Assembly (NCBI RefSeq): GCF_010723735.1
Contig: NZ_BLLB01000002.1
Span: 1,736,001-1,800,000, forward strand
DNA length: 64,000 nucleotides
Direction of reading: 5' to 3'
Source of the DNA: Mycolicibacterium hippocampi
GTDB lineage: Bacteria > Actinomycetota > Actinomycetes > Mycobacteriales > Mycobacteriaceae
A program made the position numbers and the translations under genes. Below the pieces are notes generated by a model that did not search any database, was not told the DNA's origin, and saw only the letters and a list, made by a program, of their open reading frames with translations. Positions 35,384 to 44,225 of this stretch are shown piece after piece (position 1 is the first letter of the stretch; the number at the start of each line of letters is the position of its first letter).

Positions 35384-35953
35384 TCAGACGGCCGCCACCG
35401 CGCAGTAGACCAGCTCGGAAAGCGTGCGGCAGTAGTCGTCGTCGACCGGTTCGCCGGTGTACAGGGCGCGCATGTTGATCGGAGCGAACAACAGTTCCAG
35501 GACGTTGCGAAAGTCGACCCCGCTGCGGAGCTCACCGCGCTCGCGGGCACGGTCGAAGACCACACCGAGGCTGTTGGCGCGGTCCTGCCACGCTGTCTGC
35601 CGGATCTCGACGCTGGAGATGCGGGTGTCACCGATGAGATGCCCGCCGTGCAGTTTGCGACCGGCCACCGAGGTCACCATCGTGGCCATCCTGACCGCCA
35701 GCACGAACAGATCGCTGCGCAGCGAACCGGTGTCGGGCGGCCCCTCACCGTCACCGGGCCGCCGCGCGAGGGCGTCGAGGATCAGGGTTTCAGGGTCCCG
35801 CCAGTGCTGCAGAATCGCCTGCTCGTCCAATCCGTGGCGGTGGGCCATCGAGCCGAGATCGAAGCGGTCGATACCCCAGCGCGCCACTTCCTCGTGCACT
35901 GCAGCCACTACCCGCTCTCGGTCGACGTCGGCCAGTGGACGGTCATCCACCAT
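35384..35953 (-). CDS. TetR-family regulator
   Basis: A 189-residue TetR-like regulator. The N-terminal DNA-binding part (about 8-55) is recognisable but degenerate: V-V-A-A-V-H-E-E-V-A-R-W-G-I-D-R-F-D-L is the usual first helices, and the recognition helix reads D-E-Q-A-I-L-Q-H-W. The C-terminal ligand domain (about 80-185) resembles TetR_C types common in mycobacteria (F-R-N-V-L-E-L-L-F-A-P-I-N-M-R near 150-164). GGAAGGAAT precedes the ATG at 35953. It is convergent with the XRE gene and transcribed in the same direction as the Jet operon, from which it is separated by a 61-bp repeat. Its target is unknown. Confidence 0.82.
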   Translation of the reverse strand: MVDDRPLADVDRERVVAAVHEEVARWGIDRFDLGSMAHRHGLDEQAILQHWRDPETLILDALARRPGDGEGPPDTGSLRSDLFVLAVRMATMVTSVAGRKLHGGHLIGDTRISSVEIRQTAWQDRANSLGVVFDRARERGELRSGVDFRNVLELLFAPINMRALYTGEPVDDDYCRTLSELVYCAVAAV

Positions 35954-36064
35954 CGCCTATTCCTTCCAACGCAACCCCCGAGCAGCTGATCCAGCAAACT
36001 CAAGTGTGCCACACTCCGGGCAGGGGCAGTTCCCGGTTTCGCTGCGCTGACACGCCAACCTGCC

Positions 36065-36125
36065 GTTGAGACGGTGCTGGCGGCGGGCGCTTCTCGCATT
36101 TTGTCGCCGGCAGCGCAGTCTCAAC
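36065..36125 (+). repeat. 61-bp palindromic repeat, copy 8
   Basis: It begins GTTGAGACGGTGCTGGCGG and ends GCAGTCTCAAC. It lies 11 bp beyond the stop codon of jetC and could end the jetBC transcript. Confidence 0.92.
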
Positions 36126-36135
36126 GCAGCAGGTG

Positions 36136-39100
36136 TCAGACTCCGGCGGGCACCTTGGCGCTCGCCCGCATCTGCTGACGCAGCGTGTTGAACTCGGAGA
36201 TGGTGCGCGTCGCGATCGTCGCGACCGGACGGGCGTTGCGGCCGGTGGCCTCGGTCTTGGACACCATCACCACACTGTCGATGTAGGGCTGGATGGTGGT
36301 CGCATTCTGCACCGTCGCCACGATCACCAGCTGGAAGCCGAACTTGCGGAACGCCTGCAGTGCCTGCTGGGCAAACTGCGGGTCCGACTTGGAGAACGCC
36401 TCGTCGAGCATCAGCTGCGCAAAGACCGGCCGGTTGGCTTCGTCCGTTCCCGCACCACCGGGCGCCGCAAGGTTGAAGCTCAACGCTCCGGCCAGGCAGA
36501 ACGCCATCAGCTTCTCCTGCTCGCCACCGGAATTGTCCCCGGCGTTGCTGTGCGTGCGGATCAGCTCGTCGGTGCTGACATCCCATTCCGCGCAGTCGAA
36601 CGTGAACCGGTTGCGCACATCCAGGGCATCCCGCGTCCACGCCCTGTCCTCCGGCGCCGTCGACGCCAACCGGTTGCGCAGCCGCAGGATGTCGGCGTAC
36701 TGGTCCAGGATCGATTGCTTGTCGCCCAACCCCACCTCGGCGATGCGCCGCGAGATCGCCCGCACGATCTCCGTCAGCTCCGACACCGCAGCCAAAGCCC
36801 GCGGCGTGGCCCGCAGCGTCAACCGGGTGCCGCGGTTGAACTCCACTGCGCCCAGGCCGGTGTTCACCCGGTCGATCTGCTCGCTGATCCGCCGGGCCTC
36901 CTGCTCGGCCACCCGGTGCAGCGTCAGGATCGCATCCGGGGCCTGCTCGGTGACCAGCCGCATCATCCGCTCGTAGGCCTCGGGCAGTTCGCGCTCGTCG
37001 ATGTGGCGGCACAGCGCCACGTAGTCGTGCACCCGCTCGTCGAAGTCATCCGAATCGTTCGGCACTGCGTCCGGGAAGGCGGTGTCGAATGTGTTGAGGA
37101 TGCGGGCCAGCTCGTCGTAGGACCGGCGTCTGCTCTCCCGCAGCTGCTCACGTTCCCGCTTGATCGCGGCGAAGAGCGCCTCCCGGTGCGGTTCGGGGTT
37201 CAGTAGCTCCAACGTCACCGGGATCTGCGCGGCGTAGCGGTGCAGCAACTCGGTCAACGGCTCCGAGACGAACGCTGGCGAGAGCCGCTCGGACAGCTCC
37301 AACAGCTGCGTCCGGCGCTCGTCCAGATCGTCGCGACGGGTCTGCACCGCGCCCCGGCGCGTCATCAGTTTCTGGATCTGCGACCAGCATTCGTCGGCAC
37401 GGGCGTTGAGAGCTTCGATGTCGGGGTGTTCGGCGAGCAGCAGTTCGTACTGGTCACGCAGCCGGTCGGCGTGTCCGTCGGCGGTCTCGACGTCGATCTG
37501 GCTCCACTGCGGGTACTGCTCGCAGATCGCCTTGAATGCCGCGGCTCGGTCCCGCCACTGCTGGCGCTGCGCGGCGATGTCGTCGGCGGCGCGGCGCGCC
37601 TTCTGGTAGGTCTCCTCGGCGGCGGCCAGGTCGACGGTCAGCGCGTTGATCTTGGCGGACACGTCGCCCTGGTACAGGTATTCCGACTGCCTGAGGGGGC
37701 GTCGGTCGTCCTTGATCGCCAGCCGGTCGGAGTCCTTGTACAAGCCGGTGTCGGTGACTGCGCGGCGGAACCGGCTGAACACCTCGGGGGTGTCGACGCA
37801 GATGTGGTCGCCGGCGGTGCTGACGATGTCGACCGCCTCGGCAGCGCACGGATGTGCCAGGTCGACCACAAAAAGCTTGCCTGCCAACGTGTTCGGCTCC
37901 GGCTCGACAGGCTCGGCGCCGAACGACTTGACCCGGACGTGGTGCAGCGCCAGCCGGCCCCGCATGTCGGTCTCGTTGACGAACCGCAGCACCTTCGCGT
38001 GGTGCCGGTCGGGGACCAGCAGCCGCAGGCCGGCGCCGCGGAGCACCTTCTCCACCGCGACCCGCCACCGGCCCTGCTCCGGCCGCAGGTCCATCAGCTC
38101 GGCCACGTAGGGGAGCTCGGTCGCCTCGACACCGATTGCGGTGCAGATGTGGTCACGCATCGTCAGCGCGAACTCCGGCAGCGCCGACCCGACGTGCTCG
38201 ACGCGCTTGAGTTCCTTGGCGGCGTCATCGCGGGTGATGCGGGCCGCCTTCTGGGCGTACTCGGCGTCGGTGGACGCCTCACGGTTGCGTTCCACCCGGG
38301 CCAGCAGCTCGGTGGCCCGCGCCAGCAGCTCCTCCCTCAGGTTCCAGAACTCGTCGGCGCTGTCCGGGATGTCGAGGCCCTGGGCGGCGAGCAGATCCTC
38401 GTAGGCGTTTCGTCGCCGCGACACCTGTTCGGCCTCGGTCTCGGCGGCAGTGACCTGCGACTGCAGCGGACCGATGCTGGAGCTGGTCCCGCTGATCTGG
38501 GCGTTGAGTGAATCTGCTTCGGCCTTGGCCAGATTCAGCGACCGGGTGACGTCCTCGTACTCGTTGTCGAGCTGGTCGACGGTGGTGTCCAGCGTGGCGA
38601 TCTGCGTGGGACACTGCGCCAGCCGGACATGATCGGTGAGCGCCCGCACCATCGGCGCGTCCACCAGATCGATGATCCCCAGATCCGAGGACTCCGATGC
38701 GTAACGCTGCTGGATGCTCTCGATGTCGCCGAGGATCTTGCGTTTGCGTTGCGCGACGGCCAGCAGCTCACGGGCCTCGACCAGCGGGTCGATCTGCTTG
38801 AGCGCCTCCGGCAGCCGGGCCAGGCTGTCCGGCTCGTCGAGCATGAACTCGCGAACGAACTGTTCCAGGCCGCCAACGCTTTTCAGTGACTTCGCCTTGC
38901 CCAGCAGCTGCTGGGCGGCGTCGGAGGCCCGGATGCCGATGGTCGCGTACAACTGGGCCAGGTACTGCGACTCCACCTTCGTGGTGAACCGCCAGCCCCC
39001 ATCCTTGAACACGCCGGTGTCGAACCGCCCCGCCGCCCAGCGGTTGCACACGTCCTCGATGTCGAGGTCGCCGTCGCCAAGCACGAAGCGGCTCGACGAG

Positions 39101-39510
39101 TCCGAACGGGACTCCCCGGTCAGCCATTTGAGCACCAGGCCGGTGACGGTGCGTCCGGAGTCGCCGGCGTAGGTCACCGCCACCGCCGACCAGGCGGTGC
39201 CCTCGCCGCGCAGATACATCACCCGGCTGGTGCCGCCGTCACTGCGCTGCCCCCACGCGCCGCGCACGTACTTGTCCACAGTCCGTCGGCCCGCGCTGGA
39301 TCCGGCGGCGGTGTTGTCACCGGAGGCGTTGAAGTTGCGCCGGTTGAACGGCAGGAAGCCCAGCGAGATCGCATCCAGCAGTGAGGATTTGCCGCTACCG
39401 GAGGCGCCCGCGATCAGCGCTCCACCCGGGCTGAACGGGATCGAGTGGTAGCCGTCGAACACCCCCCAGTTGATCACCTGCAGCCGGGACAGATGGAACT
39501 GCTCAGTCAT
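36136..39510 (-). CDS. jetC: SMC/MukB-like ATPase of a Wadjet/Mks-type condensin (JetC)
   Basis: A 1124-residue SMC-like motor. The N-terminal ATPase lobe has W-G-V-F-D-G-Y near 15-21 and Walker A G35-A-S-G-S-G-K-S42. Two long coiled-coil arms flank a hinge-like domain near 480-620. The C-terminal lobe has the ABC signature S-G-G-E-Q-E-K near 993 and Walker [10 protein letters not shown] near 1030. This is the layout of JetC/EptC/MksB, which load on DNA and extrude loops; Wadjet complexes use this to detect and remove plasmids. The ATG at 39510 overlaps jetB by eight bases and gives M-T-E-Q-F-H-L. It is cotranscribed with jetB. No JetD nuclease is adjacent. Confidence 0.9.
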   Translation of the reverse strand: MTEQFHLSRLQVINWGVFDGYHSIPFSPGGALIAGASGSGKSSLLDAISLGFLPFNRRNFNASGDNTAAGSSAGRRTVDKYVRGAWGQRSDGGTSRVMYLRGEGTAWSAVAVTYAGDSGRTVTGLVLKWLTGESRSDSSSRFVLGDGDLDIEDVCNRWAAGRFDTGVFKDGGWRFTTKVESQYLAQLYATIGIRASDAAQQLLGKAKSLKSVGGLEQFVREFMLDEPDSLARLPEALKQIDPLVEARELLAVAQRKRKILGDIESIQQRYASESSDLGIIDLVDAPMVRALTDHVRLAQCPTQIATLDTTVDQLDNEYEDVTRSLNLAKAEADSLNAQISGTSSSIGPLQSQVTAAETEAEQVSRRRNAYEDLLAAQGLDIPDSADEFWNLREELLARATELLARVERNREASTDAEYAQKAARITRDDAAKELKRVEHVGSALPEFALTMRDHICTAIGVEATELPYVAELMDLRPEQGRWRVAVEKVLRGAGLRLLVPDRHHAKVLRFVNETDMRGRLALHHVRVKSFGAEPVEPEPNTLAGKLFVVDLAHPCAAEAVDIVSTAGDHICVDTPEVFSRFRRAVTDTGLYKDSDRLAIKDDRRPLRQSEYLYQGDVSAKINALTVDLAAAEETYQKARRAADDIAAQRQQWRDRAAAFKAICEQYPQWSQIDVETADGHADRLRDQYELLLAEHPDIEALNARADECWSQIQKLMTRRGAVQTRRDDLDERRTQLLELSERLSPAFVSEPLTELLHRYAAQIPVTLELLNPEPHREALFAAIKREREQLRESRRRSYDELARILNTFDTAFPDAVPNDSDDFDERVHDYVALCRHIDERELPEAYERMMRLVTEQAPDAILTLHRVAEQEARRISEQIDRVNTGLGAVEFNRGTRLTLRATPRALAAVSELTEIVRAISRRIAEVGLGDKQSILDQYADILRLRNRLASTAPEDRAWTRDALDVRNRFTFDCAEWDVSTDELIRTHSNAGDNSGGEQEKLMAFCLAGALSFNLAAPGGAGTDEANRPVFAQLMLDEAFSKSDPQFAQQALQAFRKFGFQLVIVATVQNATTIQPYIDSVVMVSKTEATGRNARPVATIATRTISEFNTLRQQMRASAKVPAGV

Positions 39511-40204
39511 CGATGGCAACTTCTTCCTGGTCCTGCGGGGGTTCCCCACGCATCAGCAGCTCGAACTGCTGTTGGAGTTCGGTGATCACCGAGGCGGTCA
39601 TGATCGCGGTGATCACCGGGCTGATGGTGTAGCTGTCCTCGTCGTCGCGGGTCTTGCGCAGGATTTCCAGCCCGGCCAGCCGGGCGATCGCACCGTCGAC
39701 GCGCGCGGCGAACGTGACCGCGTCGCGGTCGGTGTCGTTGAGCACACCGGAGAACAACCCGTGCATCTCCTCCCGGCTGATCAGCACTGCCTGCCCACCC
39801 GAGGCACGCATCATCTGCGCCAGGTGCAACGCCAGGATGGAGTCGTAGGTGCCCAGCGGTTCACGGCGCAGAAGCTTGATGCCCCTGGCAGATTCATAAC
39901 GGGCCTGCTCGACGAACGCGACTCCGACTGATTGAAGGTCCGTCTCCACTATGCGCAGAATGAGGTCCAGTTCCGACAACCGGATGGTGATCTGGTCGCG
40001 GTACTCCAGCACCCAGCGGTAGACGTCGGCGTCGGTCTCGGCGCTGATGTAGCGGCGCGTGAGCAGGTGCTGCAGCGCCCAGCAGGCGCGGTCGGGCAGT
40101 TCGGAGACGTCGCCGTCGAAGCGCGGCCGGCGGGCAACGGGTGGGCGGGCGGACTGGTCGACCTGGGGAAGCGACGAGAAGTCGATGTCGGCTTCGGTGG
40201 CCAC
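39503..40204 (-). CDS. jetB: DUF4194 subunit of the Wadjet/Mks-type complex (JetB)
   Basis: A 233-residue MukE/MksE-like subunit (DUF4194). The N-terminal 40 residues are disordered. Winged-helix units follow: [14 protein letters not shown] near 41-54, [10 protein letters not shown] near 80-89, and [16 protein letters not shown] near 110-125, a typical family stretch. It is expected to bridge JetA and JetC near the ATPase heads. The start is the GTG at 40204 with AAGGAA upstream. A promoter motif shared with jetA lies at 40228-40251. It overlaps jetC by eight bases. Confidence 0.88.
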   Translation of the reverse strand: MATEADIDFSSLPQVDQSARPPVARRPRFDGDVSELPDRACWALQHLLTRRYISAETDADVYRWVLEYRDQITIRLSELDLILRIVETDLQSVGVAFVEQARYESARGIKLLRREPLGTYDSILALHLAQMMRASGGQAVLISREEMHGLFSGVLNDTDRDAVTFAARVDGAIARLAGLEILRKTRDDEDSYTISPVITAIMTASVITELQQQFELLMRGEPPQDQEEVAIDD

Positions 40205-40519
40205 GTGCGTTCCTTGCTCTGTAGTTGGTCGGACGCCCCAACATAGGTCACGGTCCTGACATGGTCAGCGCCGCATGGGCAGTGTCGGCGCACAAAACCG
40301 AGGCAGCCACCGGTTTGCCGACGTCAGCGGAATATCTGCGCGCGTGGAGTTGGGTCGACGTGTCGAAGCGTGACACCGCTGTGAAGTATGAGGCACACGG
40401 TGCGCGTGCATGCATGGCGCCGTGCGCAATGACCGGCGGAATGCCAACGTGCACAGCCGACTTACGTCCGGCTCGAACATTCGAGGCATCCGGCCTCATC
40501 AGCGCCTATGCTCGACGTC
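40205..40519. other. Divergent intergenic region between jetB and the GNAT gene
   Basis: About 315 bases. The jetB side holds the shared jet promoter motif. The GNAT side holds TATGCT (40507-40512), which ends seven bases before the ATG at 40520 and suggests a leaderless start. A palindrome CTCGAACATTCGAG (40472-40485) sits about where a -35 would be and may be an operator. The middle holds no supported gene. Confidence 0.5.
40228..40251 (-). promoter_or_regulatory. Promoter motif of jetBC, shared with jetA
   Basis: On the minus strand it reads GTGACCTATGTTG followed by GGG and CGTCCGAC. It matches the element at 42711-42734 upstream of jetA at 20 of 24 positions. TATGTT fits a mycobacterial -10, and the motif ends 23 bp before the jetB start. 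Confidence 0.65.
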
Positions 40520-41182
40520 ATGGCTGACCTTGACCGCGCGGCCACGCGCCGGGAGATCACCGATGCGCTGATCACCGCGCTGGACCGCCGACATGAAGTG
40601 CTTGATGCAATCGTGGACGCCGACAACCGGGCGGCGGCCGTCGAAGCGGTTGCCGCGTTGCTGGGTATCGCGTCCCTGGGGGCCGAGGCAGTGGTCGCGC
40701 TGCCGTTGCATCGGCTCACCAAGGACTCGCGCCGACAGATCGCGGCCGAACTCGACGACCTCAACAGTCAGCTGTCCTTCACGCTGATCGAGCGGCCGGA
40801 CAGTTCCGGCGAGCATCTGGTGCTGCGGCAGTTTTCCAGCGAGTCCGACCGAGACCTCTTCGAGGCCAGGACGGCCGAGATCGGCGCACCCGGCGACGGT
40901 TCCGGCGGGCCGGCGGGCAGTCTCGACGACGAGATCGGATCGGCTCTCGGCCGGATCGACGCCGAGGACGCGATCTGGCTGGTAGCCGAAAAAGGAACGC
41001 AGGCAGTCGGAATGGTGTTCGGCGAGCTGGCAGACGGCGAGGTCGAGGTCCGGGTGTGGATTCATCCCGATCACCGACACCACGGGTACGGCACCGCTGC
41101 GCTGCGCAAATGCCGTTCAGAGATGGCCGCGTATTTTCCCGCCGTGCCCTTGGTCATTCGCGCGCCCGGCGTGACCGGATGA
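40520..41182 (+). CDS. GNAT acetyltransferase with GyrA/ParC-like N-terminal segment
   Basis: A 220-residue protein lying within the jet locus in the opposite orientation. Residues about 8-95 resemble the helical tower/coiled-coil region of type II topoisomerase A subunits: A-L-D-R-R-H-E-V-L-D-A-I-V-D-A-D-N-R then L-P-L-H-R-L-T-K-D-S-R, the counterpart of the gyrase M-R-L-R-R-L-T segment. The C-terminal part (about 95-215) is a GNAT fold, with V-E-V-R-V-W-I-H-P-D-H-R-H-H-G-Y-G-T-A-A containing the acetyl-CoA loop. The substrate is unknown. The ATG at 40520 is preceded by a leaderless-type -10. The tail converges on jetA. Confidence 0.78.
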   Translation: MADLDRAATRREITDALITALDRRHEVLDAIVDADNRAAAVEAVAALLGIASLGAEAVVALPLHRLTKDSRRQIAAELDDLNSQLSFTLIERPDSSGEHLVLRQFSSESDRDLFEARTAEIGAPGDGSGGPAGSLDDEIGSALGRIDAEDAIWLVAEKGTQAVGMVFGELADGEVEVRVWIHPDHRHHGYGTAALRKCRSEMAAYFPAVPLVIRAPGVTG

Positions 41183-41214
41183 GGCTGCTTCGCACGCAGT
41201 GATCACGCCGGTGG

Positions 41215-42681
41215 TCATGCACTGGCATCGGCGAGGGTGGTGATCGGTTCGGTGAACATGAGGCGTGGGACGGCCATCTCCCGGTCGCGGCCGTCGAGTG
41301 ATGTGAAGCGGACGGTGGTCTCCTCGGTGGTGTCGGCCAGGGGCTGCTTGAGGGCCCAGGACCACAGCACGATGACGTGGCCGAGGTAGGCGGTGTCGAG
41401 CATGGCGACGGCGTCGGGTAGCGAGACGGGCCCGGTGGCCAGCGCGTGGTTGAGCATGTCCGACATCGCCGGTGCGTCGACCTGGGTGGTCAGGGCGGCG
41501 AAGCTGGTCAGGTCGATCTCGCTGCCGCCGGCCTGGGCGGGTCGGGGGTTGGACAGGTCTCCGATCTTGAAGCTCAGCGCTCCGACAGAGCTGATCGCGT
41601 GCCGGGCCAACGGGACGTCGATGTCGAGGCGGGAATCGGTCAGCGAGGTCTTCAGCAGGGCGCGCGCCGCGCCGATGGCCTCGTTGAGCTGACGGGCCAC
41701 CCCGCGGCTCTGTTCCAGCGTGCCGAACGCGGTGAACCGCTTGATCCGCTGGGCGCAGCGCTGCTGGATCCGCTCGACCTCGTCGATCTGGTGGCCCACC
41801 AGCTCGAAGAACCCGGCCATCACCCTGCGCAGCGCCGGGTCCAGGTCCGGCAGAGCGTCGGCGACCGCGGCCACGTCGGCCTCGAACTCGGCACGCTGGT
41901 CGGGGTCGTTGATCATCCGCAGGAACGCGCGGTGGCTGTCACGACCCTGGGAATCCCATGCTGCCTGGTAGTCGGTGTACATCTGGCGCTGCCGGTCGCG
42001 GTAGGCGACATTGCTGTCGATCGGGTCGTCGAGCGCCGCGGTGGCCTGCTCGATCATCGTGCCGTACTGGCCGATGTCGGTGATCAGCCGTTCCATCTGC
42101 AAGGCGATGGCGCGGGCCTCGTCGTAGGAGTCGGTGACGTCGGGCGCGGGCCGGGTTCCGGCGTCGAGTTCGTCGAGTTCGGCCTGCAGCAGCGTGATCT
42201 CGTGCTCGATGCTCTTGCGGATGCGCGCCGGGTCGTTGCCGACCCGCACCGCCACCTGCTTGAGCCGGGAGGCGATGCCGTTGATCGAGCCGCCGGTGGC
42301 GATCGTGTCGTTGCGCCGCATCCCGCGGACGAAGTCCAGGGCGCGACGCGCGTCCTGGGTGAGGTAGCAGATGTTCTGGTCGTGGCGGTCAGCTCGGGTG
42401 TCGACGAGGCGGTGCACCCAGCCCTGGCTGGCCCACGACTTGATCAGGGCAAGCCCGGACTGCCCGTCGGGATGGCCGAGTTCGTCGAGGTCGCGTTCCA
42501 GCCGCACCACCAACTCGGTCTCGGGCACGGCGCCGCCGCTGAGATGGCGTTCCATCAAGGTCGAGTACAGGCTCAGATTGGTGGTGGCCAGCAGCCGCAA
42601 TGCGCGGGATCCCTGTACATCACGGTTGAGTTCGAGCAGCTCAGCGGACGACAACGCAGCGCTGTCCGGGGTTCCGTCCAC
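41215..42681 (-). CDS. jetA: DUF3375 kleisin subunit of the Wadjet/Mks-type complex (JetA)
   Basis: A 488-residue MukF/MksF-like kleisin (DUF3375). The N-terminal winged-helix region (about 15-120) has L-A-T-T-N-L-S-L-Y-S-T-L-M-E near 32-45 and W-V-H-R-L-V-D-T-R near 92-100. A long helical middle (about 130-370) carries the neck-binding coiled coils, and the C-terminal winged helix (about 400-488) should cap the JetC head. The start is the GTG at 42681 behind GAGGAG. It is separated from jetB by the inverted GNAT gene but has its own copy of the jetB promoter motif, so the three subunits are probably expressed together. Confidence 0.88.
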   Translation of the reverse strand: MDGTPDSAALSSAELLELNRDVQGSRALRLLATTNLSLYSTLMERHLSGGAVPETELVVRLERDLDELGHPDGQSGLALIKSWASQGWVHRLVDTRADRHDQNICYLTQDARRALDFVRGMRRNDTIATGGSINGIASRLKQVAVRVGNDPARIRKSIEHEITLLQAELDELDAGTRPAPDVTDSYDEARAIALQMERLITDIGQYGTMIEQATAALDDPIDSNVAYRDRQRQMYTDYQAAWDSQGRDSHRAFLRMINDPDQRAEFEADVAAVADALPDLDPALRRVMAGFFELVGHQIDEVERIQQRCAQRIKRFTAFGTLEQSRGVARQLNEAIGAARALLKTSLTDSRLDIDVPLARHAISSVGALSFKIGDLSNPRPAQAGGSEIDLTSFAALTTQVDAPAMSDMLNHALATGPVSLPDAVAMLDTAYLGHVIVLWSWALKQPLADTTEETTVRFTSLDGRDREMAVPRLMFTEPITTLADASA

Positions 42682-42710
42682 ATGGGCTCCTCGCTGCGTC
42701 TGGCGTCGTC

Positions 42711-42734
42711 GTCGGACGGTTCAAGATAGGTCAC
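42711..42734 (-). promoter_or_regulatory. Promoter motif of jetA, shared with jetBC
   Basis: On the minus strand it reads GTGACCTATCTTG followed by AAC and CGTCCGAC. It is the twin of the element at 40228-40251 and lies 29 bp before the jetA start. TATCTT is the likely -10. Confidence 0.65.
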
Positions 42735-42766
42735 CGCGCCGACACGGGCGGCGTGGGGTGAGGCGG

Positions 42767-43360
42767 TCAGGACAGCTTGTCGTCCAGTACGGACAGTGCC
42801 TGCTCAAGCGCAGCCTGCGGCAGTGGCACGCCGTGGGAGGTCACCATGAGCACGCCGACGATGGCGCTGGCCATCACCTGACGCTCCTGCTCGTCGGCAG
42901 GACCGTCGGGCCGCTGAAGCAATGCCTCGGTGACGAGGTCGGCCAACCGAAGGTAGGCCGAGTAGACCAGCCCGCGCGCCTCGGGGACCGTGTAGAGGAT
43001 TCGCTGACCGGTGATGGCGTCCTCGCGCTGCTCGGGATTCAGCGACCCGAACACCGACGTGACGGCATGGCGGTACGCCTGGACGTAGCCGAGGTCGCGA
43101 GGGGCGTTGACGAATGCCTCGACGATGGGGGCGATCTGGTCGTCGGACATCAGCAGGCCCTCTTTGCCGCCGAAATACCGGTACAGCGTGCGGGGTGAGA
43201 CCTCGGCGGCCGCGGCAATCTGCTCGACGGTGGTGTCGGCGTACCCCTGCTGCTCGAACAGGCGGAACGCTTCGCGGCGGATCGCCAGGCGGCTCTGCGT
43301 CATCTTGCGCTCTCGCATGCCCACCGAGCGGTCCGACGACGCCGGATCACTGCTGTTCAT
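42767..43360 (-). CDS. TetR/AcrR-family regulator
   Basis: A 197-residue TetR regulator. The DNA-binding domain (about 20-70) is canonical: R-E-A-F-R-L-F-E-Q-Q-G-Y-A-D-T-T-V-E-Q-I-A then A-A-E-V-S-P-R-T-L-Y-R-Y-F. The ligand domain has the C-terminal layout of mycobacterial TetR_C_17-like proteins (A-Y-R-H-A-V-T-S-V-F-G near 95-105). The start is the ATG at 43360; a later ATG at the M-R-E-R-K or M-T-Q-S-R position is possible. It lies just upstream of jetA in the same direction and could be its regulator, though a separate jetA promoter is present. Another TetR gene follows closely upstream. Confidence 0.88.
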   Translation of the reverse strand: MNSSDPASSDRSVGMRERKMTQSRLAIRREAFRLFEQQGYADTTVEQIAAAAEVSPRTLYRYFGGKEGLLMSDDQIAPIVEAFVNAPRDLGYVQAYRHAVTSVFGSLNPEQREDAITGQRILYTVPEARGLVYSAYLRLADLVTEALLQRPDGPADEQERQVMASAIVGVLMVTSHGVPLPQAALEQALSVLDDKLS

Positions 43361-43403
43361 CAGCGGGCGACGCTATCGGAAAACCGCTGCCCCTGCGCGC
43401 TCT

Positions 43404-44009
43404 TCAGTGCAGGTGCTCTGGCAGCGCGCGTTCGGTGAACTCCACCAGGGGCTGCTCCAGGGCCAGGATGGACTCCGCGTCACCCTCGGCGAGAGCCCCG
43501 GTGACCAGCATCGAGATCGCCGCGACCAGGGCCCGGCAGGCGAACCGGTCGGCGGTGCTGCGGGCGGAGAAGACCGCTTCCACCCCGGCCACAAAATCCT
43601 GCTGCAACTGCATCCGTCGGCGTAGCGCGTCCGGGCCGGCGGCGTACACCTCGACGAGGTACAGCCGTGCGGTGGGCGGGTCGGCCGCCAGGAAACCGAG
43701 GTAACTGCGCAGCATCGTGCGGTAGCGCTGCATCGGGGTGCCCGAGACGGGCCCCGAGTGCAGGCCGTCGAGGACGTTGCGCTGCATGCGGGCGTAGCCG
43801 GCCATGAAGCAGTCCTGTTTGGACTCGAACTGTTGATAGAAGGTCGCCCGAGACACCCTGGCGTGCTTGATCAGGTCGCTCACCGTGGTGTTGTTGTAGC
43901 CCTTCGAGCCCATCACCTCGGCGAGTGCCTTGAACAGGCGTTTTTGCTGGTCGGCGGTCACTTCGTCACGCGTGAGGTGATGCCGGCCAGAGCTCAGCCG
44001 CTTATCCAC
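43404..44009 (-). CDS. TetR/AcrR-family regulator
   Basis: A 201-residue TetR regulator with a standard N-terminal domain (about 20-68): L-F-K-A-L-A-E-V-M-G-S-K-G-Y-N-N-T-T-V then H-A-R-V-S-R-A-T-F-Y-Q-Q-F. The C-terminal domain is typical of regulators of lipid or efflux genes. It starts at a GTG. A 15-bp inverted repeat at 44080-44094, 70 bp upstream of the start, is a possible operator. It is transcribed in the same direction as the TetR gene at 42767 and the two may form an operon. No target gene is obvious nearby. Confidence 0.87.
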   Translation of the reverse strand: MDKRLSSGRHHLTRDEVTADQQKRLFKALAEVMGSKGYNNTTVSDLIKHARVSRATFYQQFESKQDCFMAGYARMQRNVLDGLHSGPVSGTPMQRYRTMLRSYLGFLAADPPTARLYLVEVYAAGPDALRRRMQLQQDFVAGVEAVFSARSTADRFACRALVAAISMLVTGALAEGDAESILALEQPLVEFTERALPEHLH

Positions 44010-44079
44010 GCGGCGCCCCGTTCAGTCGATGCAGGTCTCTGCATTGCGTCTATCGTAGAGGGCCCTTCAGAAACGCCTT

Positions 44080-44094
44080 CGTTCTTCGAGAACG
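44080..44094. promoter_or_regulatory. 15-bp inverted repeat upstream of a TetR gene
   Basis: CGTTCT and AGAACG flank TCG. The position 70 bp upstream of the TetR start at 44009 suits autoregulation, but only one copy is seen. Confidence 0.35.
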
Positions 44095-44177
44095 ACGATG
44101 TTTATGTACTATCACGATGGCTTCGCTCGGCGCGTGCAGTCGCAGCGAGGGGTGGAGTGAAGCCAGCACGCGTCGGC

Positions 44178-44216
44178 CTCTGGCGCTGCCACCTCGGGGG
44201 AGTGGCATCGCCAGAG
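44178..44216 (-). terminator. Strong hairpin downstream of the SOS-type gene
   Basis: The arms CTCTGGCG-ct-GCCAC and GTGGC-at-CGCCAGAG pair over 13 bp around a nine-base loop and one internal bulge. It begins ten bases after the minus-strand gene ends at 44226. There is no T tract, as is common in mycobacteria. Confidence 0.65.
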
Positions 44217-44225
44217 CTCAACGAG

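Noticed and set aside
2647..36125. The 61-bp repeats as a CRISPR array
   Set aside because: They are dispersed over kilobases between genes, with no regular spacers and no cas genes.
40472..40485. CTCGAACATTCGAG as a second SOS box
   Set aside because: The spacing between half sites is two bases, whereas the mycobacterial LexA site needs four. It is kept only as a possible operator.
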